Assembly (NCBI GenBank): GCA_910584945.1
Contig: CAJUDY010000004.1
Location: 62,001 to 126,000, forward strand
Direction of reading: 5' to 3'
DNA: 64,000 nt
DNA from: an uncultured Lachnospiraceae bacterium
Lineage (GTDB): Bacteria; Bacillota; Clostridia; Lachnospirales; Lachnospiraceae
Positions 1-8,623 of this stretch are shown here, one piece after another. The notes below the pieces were generated by a model, which ran no database searches, was not told the DNA's origin, and saw only the letters and a program-made list of their open reading frames with translations. The position numbers and the translations under genes are program-made. Within the stretch, counting starts at the first letter, position 1. The number at the start of each line of letters is the position of its first letter.

Positions 1-1
1 G

Positions 2-409
2 TACGGGACTTCGTGGTCCTGTCCTCCGGCAGTGGGGACCGTGGAGGAGTGTAAGCGCCGCTGTCTGGCCTGCGAGGGCGGTTTTCTCTTTACCACCGTG
101 GCGGAGGTGACGGATCTTCTGGACTTTACGGAGACCCTTGCCACCCGGATGGAGCATGAGGAGATCACAAGACAGATCCGGGATCTTTTCTTGGAGCAGA
201 AAAAAGAAGTGCTGGTGCTTTCCACGGAGTCCTGCGCCGTCTGTGATACGTGCGCCTATCCGGACGCGCCCTGCCGTCATCCGGACCGGATGTTTCCCTG
301 CATCGAGAGCTACGGCATTCTGGTGACAAAGCTGGCGGAGCAGTATGGGATCAGTTTTATGAATGAAGGCAATGTGGTGACCTGGTTCAGCTTAATATTA
401 TATCGGTAG
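2..409 (+). CDS. DUF2284 metal-binding protein, 5'-truncated
   Basis: The reading frame is open from the second base of the window, so the gene starts upstream and only the C-terminal 135 residues are present. The fragment is rich in cysteine: CKRRCLACEGG near its start, then CAVCDTCAYPDAPCRHPDR and a final MFPC. This matches the predicted metal-binding DUF2284 family, often annotated as cysteine-rich and possibly iron-sulfur binding. The substrate is unknown. A perfect 9-bp terminator-like stem follows at 416-448, separating it from the yqfC operon. The family call is fairly secure; the molecular role is not. Confidence 0.8.
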   Translation, partial: YGTSWSCPPAVGTVEECKRRCLACEGGFLFTTVAEVTDLLDFTETLATRMEHEEITRQIRDLFLEQKKEVLVLSTESCAVCDTCAYPDAPCRHPDRMFPCIESYGILVTKLAEQYGISFMNEGNVVTWFSLILYR

Positions 410-415
410 TGCATG

Positions 416-460
416 GTAAGGCCTGTGGAATAAAACCAGAGGCCTTACATATATTTATAG
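416..460 (+). terminator. Terminator-like hairpin after the DUF2284 gene
   Basis: GTAAGGCCT (416-424) pairs perfectly with AGGCCTTAC (440-448) across a 15-nt loop. The tail is AT-rich (atatatttat) rather than a clean T run, so termination may be partial. It sits between the DUF2284 stop and yqfC and explains most of the 73-nt gap. Confidence 0.55.
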
Positions 461-482
461 TAAATACACAGGCTGGTATATC

Positions 483-743
483 ATGAAACTGAGAGAACAG
501 ATGGCGGAAAAGCTGAAGCTTCCCAAAGATCTGGTCATGGGCGCGGCCGTCCTGACCGTGACCGGAAGAAGCGAGGCATATGTGGAGAATTATCGGGGAA
601 TTATCGAGTACACCGAGAAAAGAATCCGTCTGCAGACCAAGACCTGCCAGATGACGCTGTGCGGAGAAGGGCTGCATATCGATTATTATACGGAAGACGA
701 AATGAAAATATCGGGCGAGATTGGAGAAATCCGTTATTGTTGA
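483..743 (+). CDS. yqfC: Sporulation protein YqfC (YabP/YqfC family)
   Basis: An 86-residue protein of the YabP/YqfC family. The central segment runs from LPKDLVMGAAVLTVTG through VENYRGIIEYTEKRIRLQTK, the usual beta-rich core. In Bacillus the yqfC-yqfD pair is expressed in the mother cell under sigma E and is needed for efficient sporulation. Its stop codon overlaps the TTG start of yqfD (TTGA), so the two are translationally coupled. Gene order yqfC-yqfD-phoH-ybeY is the classic Firmicutes arrangement and supports the call. No convincing sigma E promoter could be assigned by eye. Confidence 0.9.
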   Translation: MKLREQMAEKLKLPKDLVMGAAVLTVTGRSEAYVENYRGIIEYTEKRIRLQTKTCQMTLCGEGLHIDYYTEDEMKISGEIGEIRYC

Positions 744-1984
744 CGAATCTTTTGAAATTTTTAAAAGGCTATGTGGTGATACGCCTGTCCGGATACTCCC
801 CGGAGCGTTTCCTGAACCTGTGCAGCCATCATCATATCATATTGTGGGGACTCCGCTCTGTTGGGACGGAATATGAAATGTGCATCAGCATCAGCGGATT
901 CCGCAGACTCCGGCCCCTGGTGCATAAGACGAAGACGAAGGTCGTGATTCTGGAAAGACACGGCCTTCCTTTTATGCTCTACCGTTATCAGAACCGGAAG
1001 CTGTTCGCGGGAGGGGCGCTTCTGGGGGCGGTGCTTCTGTACAGCCTGTCTCTCTTTATATGGAACATCCATGTGGAAGGCAATTACAGCTTAAGCGACG
1101 AAGTGATCCTCGGTTATCTGGAAAGTATCCAGATCGTACATGGCATGGCCAAAAGGGAGATTCACGGAGAAGAAATCGAAGCCGCCTTAAGAGAACATTT
1201 TCCGGAGATCACCTGGACGTCCGCGGAAGTAAAAGGAACGCGTCTGATCATCCACGTGCAGGAGAATGAAGATGCGGTTCCGGATGCGATCCCGGACGAG
1301 GAGCCGGCGGATCTTCGGGCGGCCGGCGACGGCAGGATTGTCTCCATGATCGTAAGAAGCGGAACACCGATCGTCTCGGAAGGAATGGAAGTAAAGAAGG
1401 GGGATCTTCTGGTAGAAAGCCGGGTGGAGATTCTTGACGACGCCGGAGAGACGGCCAACACATACTATGTTCATGGAGACGCGGACATCCGGATTCAGCG
1501 GACAGAGCACTACGAAGCGTCCTTTGACATGAAATATACAAAAAAAGAATATACCGACCGGACCAGGACGTCATTTTATCTGACGCTTGGAAGAAAACGG
1601 TTCGACCTCCGGTTCTTTCATATGGACCAATATGAGCAGTCCGACGTCATCGCCAGCGAACTCCCTTTAAAGATCACGGAGAACTTTTATCTGCCGGTCA
1701 CACTGGGAAAAAATGTGGAGCAGGAGTATCTTCCAACGGAAGCAGTCTACACCCGGGAAGAGGCGGTCGCACGTGCAAAAGAGGAATGGGCGCTGTTTTT
1801 TGAAAAATTAAGAATAAAGGGACTTCAAATTATTGAAAATAATGTTAAAATAGATATCAGTGGGGGCGTGTGCAGGGCCAAAGGCGATTATGTGGTAGAG
1901 GAATCTGCCGTACAGGAATGCGCTCCCGAGATGCAAGAACCCAGGCAGGAGGAACTGCCTGCCGAGGAAGGGGAAGAGACATAG
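740..1984 (+). CDS. yqfD: Sporulation protein YqfD
   Basis: A 414-residue membrane-anchored sporulation protein. I start it at the TTG at 740, inside the yqfC stop, because the family begins near NLLKFLKGYVVIRLSGYSPE; an upstream in-frame start at 659 would overlap most of yqfC. A predicted membrane segment (GGALLGAVLLYSLSLFIW) lies near residues 90-110, followed by a large domain expected outside the membrane. The C-terminal 35 residues are acidic and low in complexity. YqfD acts with YqfC in mother-cell engulfment-stage functions in Bacillus; the biochemical role is unknown. The phoH start follows immediately. Confidence 0.9.
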   Translation: MTNLLKFLKGYVVIRLSGYSPERFLNLCSHHHIILWGLRSVGTEYEMCISISGFRRLRPLVHKTKTKVVILERHGLPFMLYRYQNRKLFAGGALLGAVLLYSLSLFIWNIHVEGNYSLSDEVILGYLESIQIVHGMAKREIHGEEIEAALREHFPEITWTSAEVKGTRLIIHVQENEDAVPDAIPDEEPADLRAAGDGRIVSMIVRSGTPIVSEGMEVKKGDLLVESRVEILDDAGETANTYYVHGDADIRIQRTEHYEASFDMKYTKKEYTDRTRTSFYLTLGRKRFDLRFFHMDQYEQSDVIASELPLKITENFYLPVTLGKNVEQEYLPTEAVYTREEAVARAKEEWALFFEKLRIKGLQIIENNVKIDISGGVCRAKGDYVVEESAVQECAPEMQEPRQEELPAEEGEET

Positions 1985-3007
1985 GTGATATTAGAAGAAC
2001 ATATTCTTGAAATCCCGTCCGAACATGAGCAGAATGTATTCGGACAATTTGACGCATATCTGAAGAAAATCGAGAAGACCACCGGAGTGTCGGCCATCGA
2101 AAGGGACGGCGGCTTAAAACTTCTGGGCAGCGAAGCACAGGTGTCCCGGGCAAAGGAAGTGCTCCTGGAGCTTCTGGAGCTTTCCCAAAGGGGCAGCCAG
2201 ATCACGGAGCAGAATGTGAACTACGCCCTGGCTCTGGCCATGGAAAAGCAAAGCGGAGCCCTTCTTGCCATTGACGGGGATCTGATCTGCCATACCATCA
2301 GCGGAAAGTCCATCAAGCCCAAGACCCTCGGGCAGAAGCAGTATGTGGACGCTATCCGGGATCATATGATCGTGTTCGGTATCGGCCCGGCGGGAACCGG
2401 CAAGACGTATCTTGCCATGGCCATGGCGATCACGGCCTTTAAGTCCGGGGAGGTGGAGCGGATTATTCTCACCCGTCCGGCTATCGAGGCGGGAGAGAAG
2501 CTGGGTTTCCTGCCGGGGGATCTGCAGAGCAAGGTAGACCCCTACCTTCGCCCCTTATACGACGCTCTGTACCAGATCATGGGCGCGGACAGTTTTCAGA
2601 AGAATATGGAAAAAGGGCTGATCGAGGTGGCGCCTCTGGCTTACATGCGCGGGCGGACGCTGGACAACGCGTTCATCATCCTGGACGAAGCTCAGAATAC
2701 GACCCAGGCGCAGATGAAGATGTTCTTAACCAGGATCGGTTTCGGTTCCAAAGTGGTAGTGACCGGCGATGAGACTCAGAAGGATCTGTCTCCGGATGTG
2801 AAGTCCGGACTGGAAGTAGCAGAAAAAGTACTGAAACAGGTAGAAGAGATCTCCTTCTGCCGACTGACCAGCAAGGATGTGGTCCGCCATCCCCTGGTGC
2901 AGAGAATCGTGACCGCATATGAGGAATATGAGAAAAAGACCTCCGGAAGAAAGGAAAGCCATGACGCTAAACGTAGAAAAGGAATACGATCTGGAACTCG
3001 GAATTGA
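1985..3007 (+). CDS. phoH: PhoH-family ATPase
   Basis: A 340-residue PhoH-like P-loop NTPase. The Walker A motif GPAGTGKT lies near residues 134-141 and the Walker B region FIILDEAQNTT near residue 230, followed by the family motif TRIGFGSKVVVTGD. PhoH proteins are RNA-associated ATPases usually encoded next to ybeY, as here, where they are thought to support rRNA maturation. Translation starts at GTG 1985 directly after the yqfD stop. The 3' end overlaps the ybeY start by 47 nt. The C-terminal tail (KKTSGRKESHDAKRRK) is basic. Confidence 0.93.
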   Translation: MILEEHILEIPSEHEQNVFGQFDAYLKKIEKTTGVSAIERDGGLKLLGSEAQVSRAKEVLLELLELSQRGSQITEQNVNYALALAMEKQSGALLAIDGDLICHTISGKSIKPKTLGQKQYVDAIRDHMIVFGIGPAGTGKTYLAMAMAITAFKSGEVERIILTRPAIEAGEKLGFLPGDLQSKVDPYLRPLYDALYQIMGADSFQKNMEKGLIEVAPLAYMRGRTLDNAFIILDEAQNTTQAQMKMFLTRIGFGSKVVVTGDETQKDLSPDVKSGLEVAEKVLKQVEEISFCRLTSKDVVRHPLVQRIVTAYEEYEKKTSGRKESHDAKRRKGIRSGTRN

Positions 3008-3455
3008 TTACGAAGAGACGGCCCTTGCGGTGGCAGAGCAGGTATTGGAAGAAGAGGGCTGTCCTTATGAGGCGGAAGTAAGTCTTCTGCTGACTTCCAA
3101 CGAGGAAATCCACGGACTGAATCTCCAGTACCGGGGTATCGACCGGCCCACGGACGTTTTGTCCTTTCCCCAGACAGACTATGAAGCGCCGGCGGATTTT
3201 CCCCAGGCGGAGGAGGAAGCAGATGCTTTTAATCCGGATACAGGAGAGTTGTTTTTAGGAGACATCATCATCTCTTTGGACAAGGTAAAAGAGCAGGCGG
3301 AGAGTTACGGCCACGGGGTCAAGCGGGAATTCGCGTTCCTGGTGGCGCATAGTATGCTGCATCTTTTGGGCTACGATCATATGACAGAAGAAGAGGCTGC
3401 GGATATGGAGGCAAGACAGTCCGCCGTACTGCGGCATTTAGGTATGGAAAGATAA
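2961..3455 (+). CDS. ybeY: Endoribonuclease YbeY (rRNA maturation factor)
   Basis: A 164-residue metal-dependent endoribonuclease for 16S rRNA 3'-end processing and 70S quality control. The zinc-binding signature HSMLHLLGYDH is present near the C terminus and DVLSFP marks the conserved N-terminal half. The start at ATG 2961 is preferred because of an AAGGAAAG ribosome site just upstream; an earlier in-frame start at 2919 adds residues outside the family. An acidic insertion (ADFPQAEEEADAFNPD) sits before the conserved GELFLGDIIIS. The gene overlaps phoH and is followed at once by the flippase gene. Confidence 0.93.
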   Translation: MTLNVEKEYDLELGIDYEETALAVAEQVLEEEGCPYEAEVSLLLTSNEEIHGLNLQYRGIDRPTDVLSFPQTDYEAPADFPQAEEEADAFNPDTGELFLGDIIISLDKVKEQAESYGHGVKREFAFLVAHSMLHLLGYDHMTEEEAADMEARQSAVLRHLGMER

Positions 3456-3472
3456 AGAGGATGAGAGAATCT

Positions 3473-5131
3473 ATGGGTACAAAGAGGAGTAAAAAAGGTT
3501 CCTATATTATTGAGGGCGGCATCCTGGCGGCGGCGTCCATCCTTGTGCGCGTAATCGGTCTGGCATACCGTATCCCGGTCACAAGAATCTTAGGACCGGT
3601 GGGCAACAGTTACTATTCGGCGGCATACGAAGTCTATTCCATGGTGCTTCTGATCTCTTCCTTCAGTCTGCCGCTGGCCGTATCCAAGCTGGTGAGCGCC
3701 CGGATGGCCAAAGGGCAGGTGCGAAGCGCCATCAAGATCTTTCGGTGTACGCTGATCTTTGCTCTGGTGTCCGGCGGCATCGGTTCCCTCCTCATCTATT
3801 TTGGCGCCGGATTTTTCAGCGATGTACTGGTCAGTACTCCGGAGAGCAGGCTTGCTCTGCAGGTGCTGGCTCCTACGATTCTGGTGGTGGCGCTGATGGG
3901 CTGTATGCGCGGGTATTTTCAGGGACTTGGTTCCATGGTTCCCACGGCGGTTTCCCAGATCGTGGAACAGATCATCAATGCGGCGGTGAGTATCGGCGCC
4001 GCGTGGTTTTTGTTCGACTATGGAGCGAAGCTGGATGCGCTGTACTCTACAAAGACCTCTTCTTATGCGTTCGGCGCGGCGGGAAGCACCCTGGGCACGG
4101 GGGCGGGCGCACTGACGGGACTTTTGTTCCTTATCTTTATCATGTTTGCCTACAACAGGGTGATGAAGCGGCGCAGAAGTATGGACCGGGGCGGCAGAGT
4201 GGAATCCTCCTCTGAGATCTACCGCCTCCTGCTTGTCACGATTCTTCCAGTGATTTTAAGTACGGCGGTCTATAATCTGAGCGGAATTATTGATCAGGGA
4301 ATCTTCAAGCATCTGATGGCGTACAAAAAATATGAGAGTATGAAGATCGATGAGCTTTGGGGAATTTTCAGCGGAGAATATAAAGTTTTAACCAATGTTC
4401 CGATCGCTGTGGCCTCCGCCATGGCTTCCTCCGCCATTCCGGAGCTGACCAGAGCAAGGGTCAACAAGGACCGGAGAGAGATGCGCAGGAAGACGGAGAA
4501 TGCCATCCGTTTCGTCATGGTGGTGTGTATTCCCTGCGCGGTGGGACTTTCGGTGCTCGCAGAACCGATCCTCCGACTTTTGTTCGGAGCAAAAGATCAT
4601 ATCCATACCTCAGCAATGCTCCTTCAGATCGGAACGGCGTCCGTAGTCCTGTACGGGATGTCCACGCTCACCAACGGCATCCTCCAGGGCATGGACAAGA
4701 TGCGGCTTCCGGTGATTCACGCGGCGATCTCGCTGGTCCTGCACGTCGGACTTCTGGTATTCCTGATTCTGGTGCCGGGTCTGAATATTTACGCGGTGGT
4801 GTGGGCAAATATTTTCTTCGCTTTTTTGATGTGCGTGCTGAACTCCCGCTCCATTGCCAGATATATGAAGTACCGGCAGGAAGTGATCCGGACGTTCCTG
4901 ATCCCGCTGGCTTCCTCCGCGATTATGGGCGCGGCGGCTTATGGCGTTCACTTTGGCCTAATGACCGCAGTCAAGAACAATACAGCCGCAACCCTGACCG
5001 CATGTGTGTGCGCTGTTCTGGTGTACGGGATCGCCCTGCTTCTTCTGAAAGGGCTTACGGAAGAAGAACTTTTACGCTTCCCCAAAGGCCGGATGCTGGT
5101 GAACCTTGCAAAAAAAATCCGGCTGATGTAG
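3473..5131 (+). CDS. Polysaccharide flippase, SpoVB/MurJ-like (MOP superfamily)
   Basis: A 552-residue polytopic membrane protein with about 14 hydrophobic segments. The opening GSYIIEGGILAAASILVRV and the long hydrophilic loop around the KYESMKIDELWG segment are typical of SpoVB-like lipid-linked oligosaccharide flippases of the MVF/MOP group. Likely role: moving lipid-linked cell wall or cortex precursors across the membrane. The start is uncertain. ATG 3461 has AAGAGG with no spacer, whereas ATG 3473 has GAGAG five bases upstream, so I chose the latter. It lies 17 nt after ybeY and is probably co-transcribed. Confidence 0.85.
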   Translation: MGTKRSKKGSYIIEGGILAAASILVRVIGLAYRIPVTRILGPVGNSYYSAAYEVYSMVLLISSFSLPLAVSKLVSARMAKGQVRSAIKIFRCTLIFALVSGGIGSLLIYFGAGFFSDVLVSTPESRLALQVLAPTILVVALMGCMRGYFQGLGSMVPTAVSQIVEQIINAAVSIGAAWFLFDYGAKLDALYSTKTSSYAFGAAGSTLGTGAGALTGLLFLIFIMFAYNRVMKRRRSMDRGGRVESSSEIYRLLLVTILPVILSTAVYNLSGIIDQGIFKHLMAYKKYESMKIDELWGIFSGEYKVLTNVPIAVASAMASSAIPELTRARVNKDRREMRRKTENAIRFVMVVCIPCAVGLSVLAEPILRLLFGAKDHIHTSAMLLQIGTASVVLYGMSTLTNGILQGMDKMRLPVIHAAISLVLHVGLLVFLILVPGLNIYAVVWANIFFAFLMCVLNSRSIARYMKYRQEVIRTFLIPLASSAIMGAAAYGVHFGLMTAVKNNTAATLTACVCAVLVYGIALLLLKGLTEEELLRFPKGRMLVNLAKKIRLM

Positions 5132-5144
5132 GATTTTCACGTAT

Positions 5145-5228
5145 AACCCTCTTTTTTCCAGTTCATAATACAGAACAGGAGAGTTTCTAGTCTCCCTGTA
5201 TGTATGAGATCTGGAAAAAGGAGGTTTT
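5145..5228 (+). promoter_or_regulatory. Long hairpin enclosing the ribosome site of the BofC-like gene
   Basis: The arm CCCTCTTTTTTCCAG (5147-5161) pairs with CTGGAAAAAGGAGG (5211-5224) as a 14-bp stem with one G-U pair. A second short inverted repeat (CAGGAGA and TCTCCCTG) sits inside the loop. The 3' arm contains the AAGGAGG ribosome site of the next gene and is followed by TTTTATT. It could end the flippase transcript, block translation of the BofC-like gene, or both. Confidence 0.6.
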
Positions 5229-5231
5229 ATT

Positions 5232-5654
5232 ATGTCCAGAAGAACATGGGGAATCGCGCTCACGGTCCTGGCGCTTATGGTAGTGATCGCGGTGACATTC
5301 TGGTATATCAGAAGAGATACGGCAGTTCCGCCGGAAGAACAGCACGGGACGGAGCTGGTGGAGATGATGCCGGCTGAAACCAGCCCGAATCAGGTATCTC
5401 AGGAAGAGGAAGATCCCTTCCCCTTCCCGGAGGAGGTACCGGAGGAGACAGCCGACGCCGTGGAATATGAGTATTTGCTTCGGAACTATAACGGCTATGT
5501 GGCCGTCTATCAGCTGCCAGAAAACGAGATCTATGAATACACGGATGTGATCATGGATATTCTTCCCGTAGGGCTGCAGGAAGAGATCCATGACGGAAAA
5601 TATTTAAAAAATGAAGAAGAACTTTACAATTTTCTTGAAAATTATACAAGTTAG
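5232..5654 (+). CDS. BofC C-terminal-domain protein, membrane anchored
   Basis: A 140-residue protein with one N-terminal membrane segment (residues 6-25), a proline- and glutamate-rich linker, and a C-terminal domain of about 60 residues. That domain runs from YLLRNYNGYVAVYQ to an ending of EELYNFLENYTS, the pattern I recognise from the BofC C-terminal domain. In Bacillus, BofC is exported from the forespore into the intermembrane space and restrains SpoIVB signalling to sigma K. Anchoring by an uncleaved helix is an inference. A strong AAAGGAGG site precedes ATG 5232 but is buried in a hairpin. Confidence 0.65.
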   Translation: MSRRTWGIALTVLALMVVIAVTFWYIRRDTAVPPEEQHGTELVEMMPAETSPNQVSQEEEDPFPFPEEVPEETADAVEYEYLLRNYNGYVAVYQLPENEIYEYTDVIMDILPVGLQEEIHDGKYLKNEEELYNFLENYTS

Positions 5655-5662
5655 CCATTGTG

Positions 5663-5691
5663 TTTAAAGCCAGGATATTGTAAATTATACT
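5663..5691 (+). promoter_or_regulatory. Sigma A promoter for proB
   Basis: TTTAAA (5663-5668), a 17-nt spacer, and TATACT (5686-5691). The -10 matches consensus at five of six bases and the -35 at four of six. It lies about 53 nt before proB. Confidence 0.6.
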
Positions 5692-5743
5692 TGTTGGGCA
5701 GATCATACGGCCCGCACAGACTGCATAAGACTGGTGAGAACAA

Positions 5744-6589
5744 ATGACACTGAGAAAGAGATTGAAAGAAAAAAAGCGCATCGTCATTAAGGTTGGAACT
5801 TCTTCGCTGACGCATCCGGAGACGGGCCTTTTGGATTTTATCAAGATGGAAAAACTGGTGAGGGAACTGACGGATCTTAGCAATCAGGGAAAAGAAGTGG
5901 TTCTGGTCAGTTCCGGGGCAATTGCGGTAGGCCGCAAAGCCATCGGCATGAGGGAGCGCCCGTCGAAACTGGAAGTCAAGCAGGCCTGCGCCTCCATCGG
6001 GCAGGCAAGGCTGATGATGATCTACCAGAAGCTTTTTATGGAGTACAATCAGATCGCTTCCCAGATCCTTATGACCAAGAATACGCTGGTGAATGAAGGA
6101 AACCGGGAGAATGCAAGGAATACCTTTGAGACGCTCCTGGCCATGGGCGCGATCCCCATCGTCAATGAGAATGATACCGTGTCTACTTATGAGATTCAAT
6201 TCGGCGACAATGACACCTTGTCCGCCATCGTGACGGCGCTGATCGAAGCAGATCTTCTGATCCTTCTGTCCGACATCGACGGATTGTTTACGGACGATCC
6301 CAATCGAAATCCGGACGCCAAATTTATCGAGTATGTAGATCGGGTCGACGAACGGTTCAGCCAGATGGCGAAGGGCTCTTCCAGCGATGTGGGCACCGGA
6401 GGCATGTCCACCAAGCTCGGAGCGGCAAGACTTGCCACCTCCGCGGGGGCCGATATGATCATCGCCAACGGATCGGATATGGGCATTATCCATCGGATCA
6501 TGAGCGGAGAACGGATCGGGACCATGTTCCGCGCCAACCGGACAGAGGACTTCTATCTGATTGATTATCTGGACGCACCGACGAGCTGA
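5744..6589 (+). CDS. proB: Glutamate 5-kinase, short form without PUA domain
   Basis: A 281-residue amino-acid kinase that phosphorylates glutamate in the first step of proline synthesis. Visible motifs are IVIKVGTSSLT at the N terminus, VSSGAIAVG, IVNENDTVS, and GTGGMSTKLGAA near residue 215. It ends about 90 residues earlier than the E. coli enzyme, so the C-terminal PUA domain is absent; this short form is common in clostridia. The second pathway enzyme, ProA, is encoded two genes downstream as a fusion protein, so the block forms a proline operon. Confidence 0.93.
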   Translation: MTLRKRLKEKKRIVIKVGTSSLTHPETGLLDFIKMEKLVRELTDLSNQGKEVVLVSSGAIAVGRKAIGMRERPSKLEVKQACASIGQARLMMIYQKLFMEYNQIASQILMTKNTLVNEGNRENARNTFETLLAMGAIPIVNENDTVSTYEIQFGDNDTLSAIVTALIEADLLILLSDIDGLFTDDPNRNPDAKFIEYVDRVDERFSQMAKGSSSDVGTGGMSTKLGAARLATSAGADMIIANGSDMGIIHRIMSGERIGTMFRANRTEDFYLIDYLDAPTS

Positions 6590-6606
6590 CATAAGGGGAT
6601 TTGTTT

Positions 6607-6834
6607 ATGAACGAGACAAAGATTGCAAGAATCAACGAACTGGCCCGCAAGTCCAAGGCGGAAGGGCTGACGGAGGCGGAGAGAAAAGAACAGCAGCTGC
6701 TCCGGCAGGAATTCCTGGCCAATGTGCGCAGGAATCTGAAAAGCCAGCTGGATAACATTGATATCGAGGAACCGGACGGAACCATCGTAAACCTGGGGGA
6801 AAAATATGGAAAAAAACAGAAAAGCGGAAATTAG
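6607..6834 (+). CDS. DUF896 (YnzC-like) small protein
   Basis: A 75-residue protein matching the DUF896 family. It has the opening KIARINELARKSKAEGLTEA and the helical hairpin EFLANVRRNLKSQLDNI. Family members are small helical proteins of unknown function; Bacillus YnzC is the reference. The start is ATG 6607 with an AAGGGGAT site upstream; a TTG two codons earlier is less likely. The last 29 nt overlap the start of the cyclo-ligase/ProA gene. Its place between proB and proA looks like operon hitch-hiking rather than evidence of a proline role. Confidence 0.88.
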   Translation: MNETKIARINELARKSKAEGLTEAERKEQQLLRQEFLANVRRNLKSQLDNIDIEEPDGTIVNLGEKYGKKQKSGN

Positions 6835-8623
6835 AACAGAGGTAAAACGGCGCAGGGCAGCGGCAGATCTTAAAAGTCTGCACGAAGCGAGCCTTCGGAT
6901 CAAGGAGCGCCTGACAGCGCTTGAGGCTTATCAGAAAGCGGAGGTCTTTCTGGCCTATGTGGACGCTAAGCAGGAAGTGGAGACCAGACTTCTGATGCAG
7001 CAGGCCTGGGAAGACGGGAAAAAGGTGGCGGCGCCCCGGGTGGACGGGGACGGAATCATGCATTATTATATAGTGGAAAGCCTGGACGATCTGGAGCCTG
7101 GAAGCTTTGGCATCATGGAGCCAAAGACTACCTGTCTGGTCTGTGAGACAGAAGAAGGACTTCTGCTGATGCCGGGGGTGGCATTTGACGTACGCTGCCA
7201 TCGGGTAGGTTATGGGGGCGGCTATTATGACCGTTATCTGGAAAAGCATCCGGGACTTTTACATATTGCGCTGGCATTTGAATTTCAGGTATTTGAGGAG
7301 GTTCCCTTTGAGGACCACGATATCCTGCCGGAGATGATTCTGACGGAGGACCGGGTGCTTTTGCCTGAGGCAAAGGAGCAAAGGACGCTGGAAGAGATCG
7401 GAAAATGCGCAAAGGAGGCGGAACCGGTTCTTCGAATCCTGGGTGCGGCGAAAAAGAACGAAGCGCTTCTGCGCACGGCCTGGATGCTCCGGAACATGAG
7501 CGGTTACATTTTAAGCGAGAATGCAAAGGACGTGAAAAAGGCGAAAGAGAACGGCATGAATCCGGGGCTTGTGGATCGGCTGATGCTGGATGAAAGCCGG
7601 ATCGAGGGGATGGCGGAAGGCCTTACCCAGGTGGCCTCCCTGCCGGACCCGGTGGGAGAAGTCCGCTCCATGAAGCAGCGCCCCAACGGGCTCATGATCG
7701 GTCAGAAGAAGGTGCCTCTCGGAGTCATCGGCATCATCTATGAATCCAGGCCCAATGTGACGGCGGACGCCTTTGCGCTGTGTTTTAAAGCGGGCAATGT
7801 GGTCATCCTCCGGGGCGGAAGCGACGCTTTTTATTCGAACCGGGCCATTGTGAAGGCCATCCGCACGGCTCTTTTACAGCTTCAGATTCCCGCGGACGCC
7901 ATTCAGCTGATCGAGGATACAAGACGGGAGACGGTTCAGGACTTTATGAAGATGAATCAGTACGTGGACGTACTGATTCCCAGGGGCGGCGCGGGACTGA
8001 TCCGCACGGTGGTGGAGAACAGCCGGATTCCGGTGATCGAGACCGGCACCGGGAACTGCCATATCTATGTGGATGAAAGCGCGGACTTCGACATGGCCGT
8101 CGACATTATTTTTAATGCGAAAACCCAGCGCATCGGCGTATGCAACGCCTGCGAGTCCGTGGTGATTCATGAGAAGATCGTGGATGCGTTCCTTCCAAGG
8201 CTGAAAGAACGGCTTGCGGAGTGTAAGGTCGAGATGCGGGGAGACGAGCGGGCCAGGAAGGCGGCGGAGGGCCTCACGGCGGCCACGGAAGAAGACTGGG
8301 GGACGGAATATCTGGACTATATTCTCTCTGTGAAGACCGTGTCTGACCTCGACGAGGCCATCGCCCATATCAACCGGTACAATACGGGACACTCGGAAGC
8401 CATCGTCACTTCCGACTATCAGAATGCCCAGAGATTCTTGAATGAGATCGACGCGGCGGCGGTCTATGTGAACGCTTCCACCCGTTTTACCGACGGGTTT
8501 GAGTTCGGCTTCGGCGCGGAGATCGGGATCAGCACTCAGAAGCTTCACGCCAGAGGGCCCATGGGCTTAGACGCGCTGACCTCCAGCAAATATATTATCT
8601 ACGGAAACGGACAGATACGATGA
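6806..8623 (+). CDS. proA: Fused 5-formyltetrahydrofolate cyclo-ligase / glutamate-5-semialdehyde dehydrogenase
   Basis: One 605-residue frame joins two complete enzymes. Residues 1 to about 190 are a cyclo-ligase (MTHFS), which recycles 5-formyl-THF to methenyl-THF with ATP; GYGGGYYDRYL lies at about 135-145. Residues from about 194 are ProA, which reduces glutamyl phosphate; YESRPNVTADA, the catalytic Cys446 in GVCNACES, and FGFGAEIGIST are present. No stop, start codon or ribosome site interrupts the junction (nt 7370-7390), and there is no linker. The gene overlaps DUF896 upstream and rsmD downstream (ATGA). ProB is close by. A metabolic reason for the fusion is not obvious. Confidence 0.92.
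   Translation: MEKNRKAEIRTEVKRRRAAADLKSLHEASLRIKERLTALEAYQKAEVFLAYVDAKQEVETRLLMQQAWEDGKKVAAPRVDGDGIMHYYIVESLDDLEPGSFGIMEPKTTCLVCETEEGLLLMPGVAFDVRCHRVGYGGGYYDRYLEKHPGLLHIALAFEFQVFEEVPFEDHDILPEMILTEDRVLLPEAKEQRTLEEIGKCAKEAEPVLRILGAAKKNEALLRTAWMLRNMSGYILSENAKDVKKAKENGMNPGLVDRLMLDESRIEGMAEGLTQVASLPDPVGEVRSMKQRPNGLMIGQKKVPLGVIGIIYESRPNVTADAFALCFKAGNVVILRGGSDAFYSNRAIVKAIRTALLQLQIPADAIQLIEDTRRETVQDFMKMNQYVDVLIPRGGAGLIRTVVENSRIPVIETGTGNCHIYVDESADFDMAVDIIFNAKTQRIGVCNACESVVIHEKIVDAFLPRLKERLAECKVEMRGDERARKAAEGLTAATEEDWGTEYLDYILSVKTVSDLDEAIAHINRYNTGHSEAIVTSDYQNAQRFLNEIDAAAVYVNASTRFTDGFEFGFGAEIGISTQKLHARGPMGLDALTSSKYIIYGNGQIR

Noticed and set aside
7370..7390. Cyclo-ligase and ProA as two separate genes
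   Set aside because: No stop codon, start codon or ribosome site occurs at the junction, and the frame is continuous.
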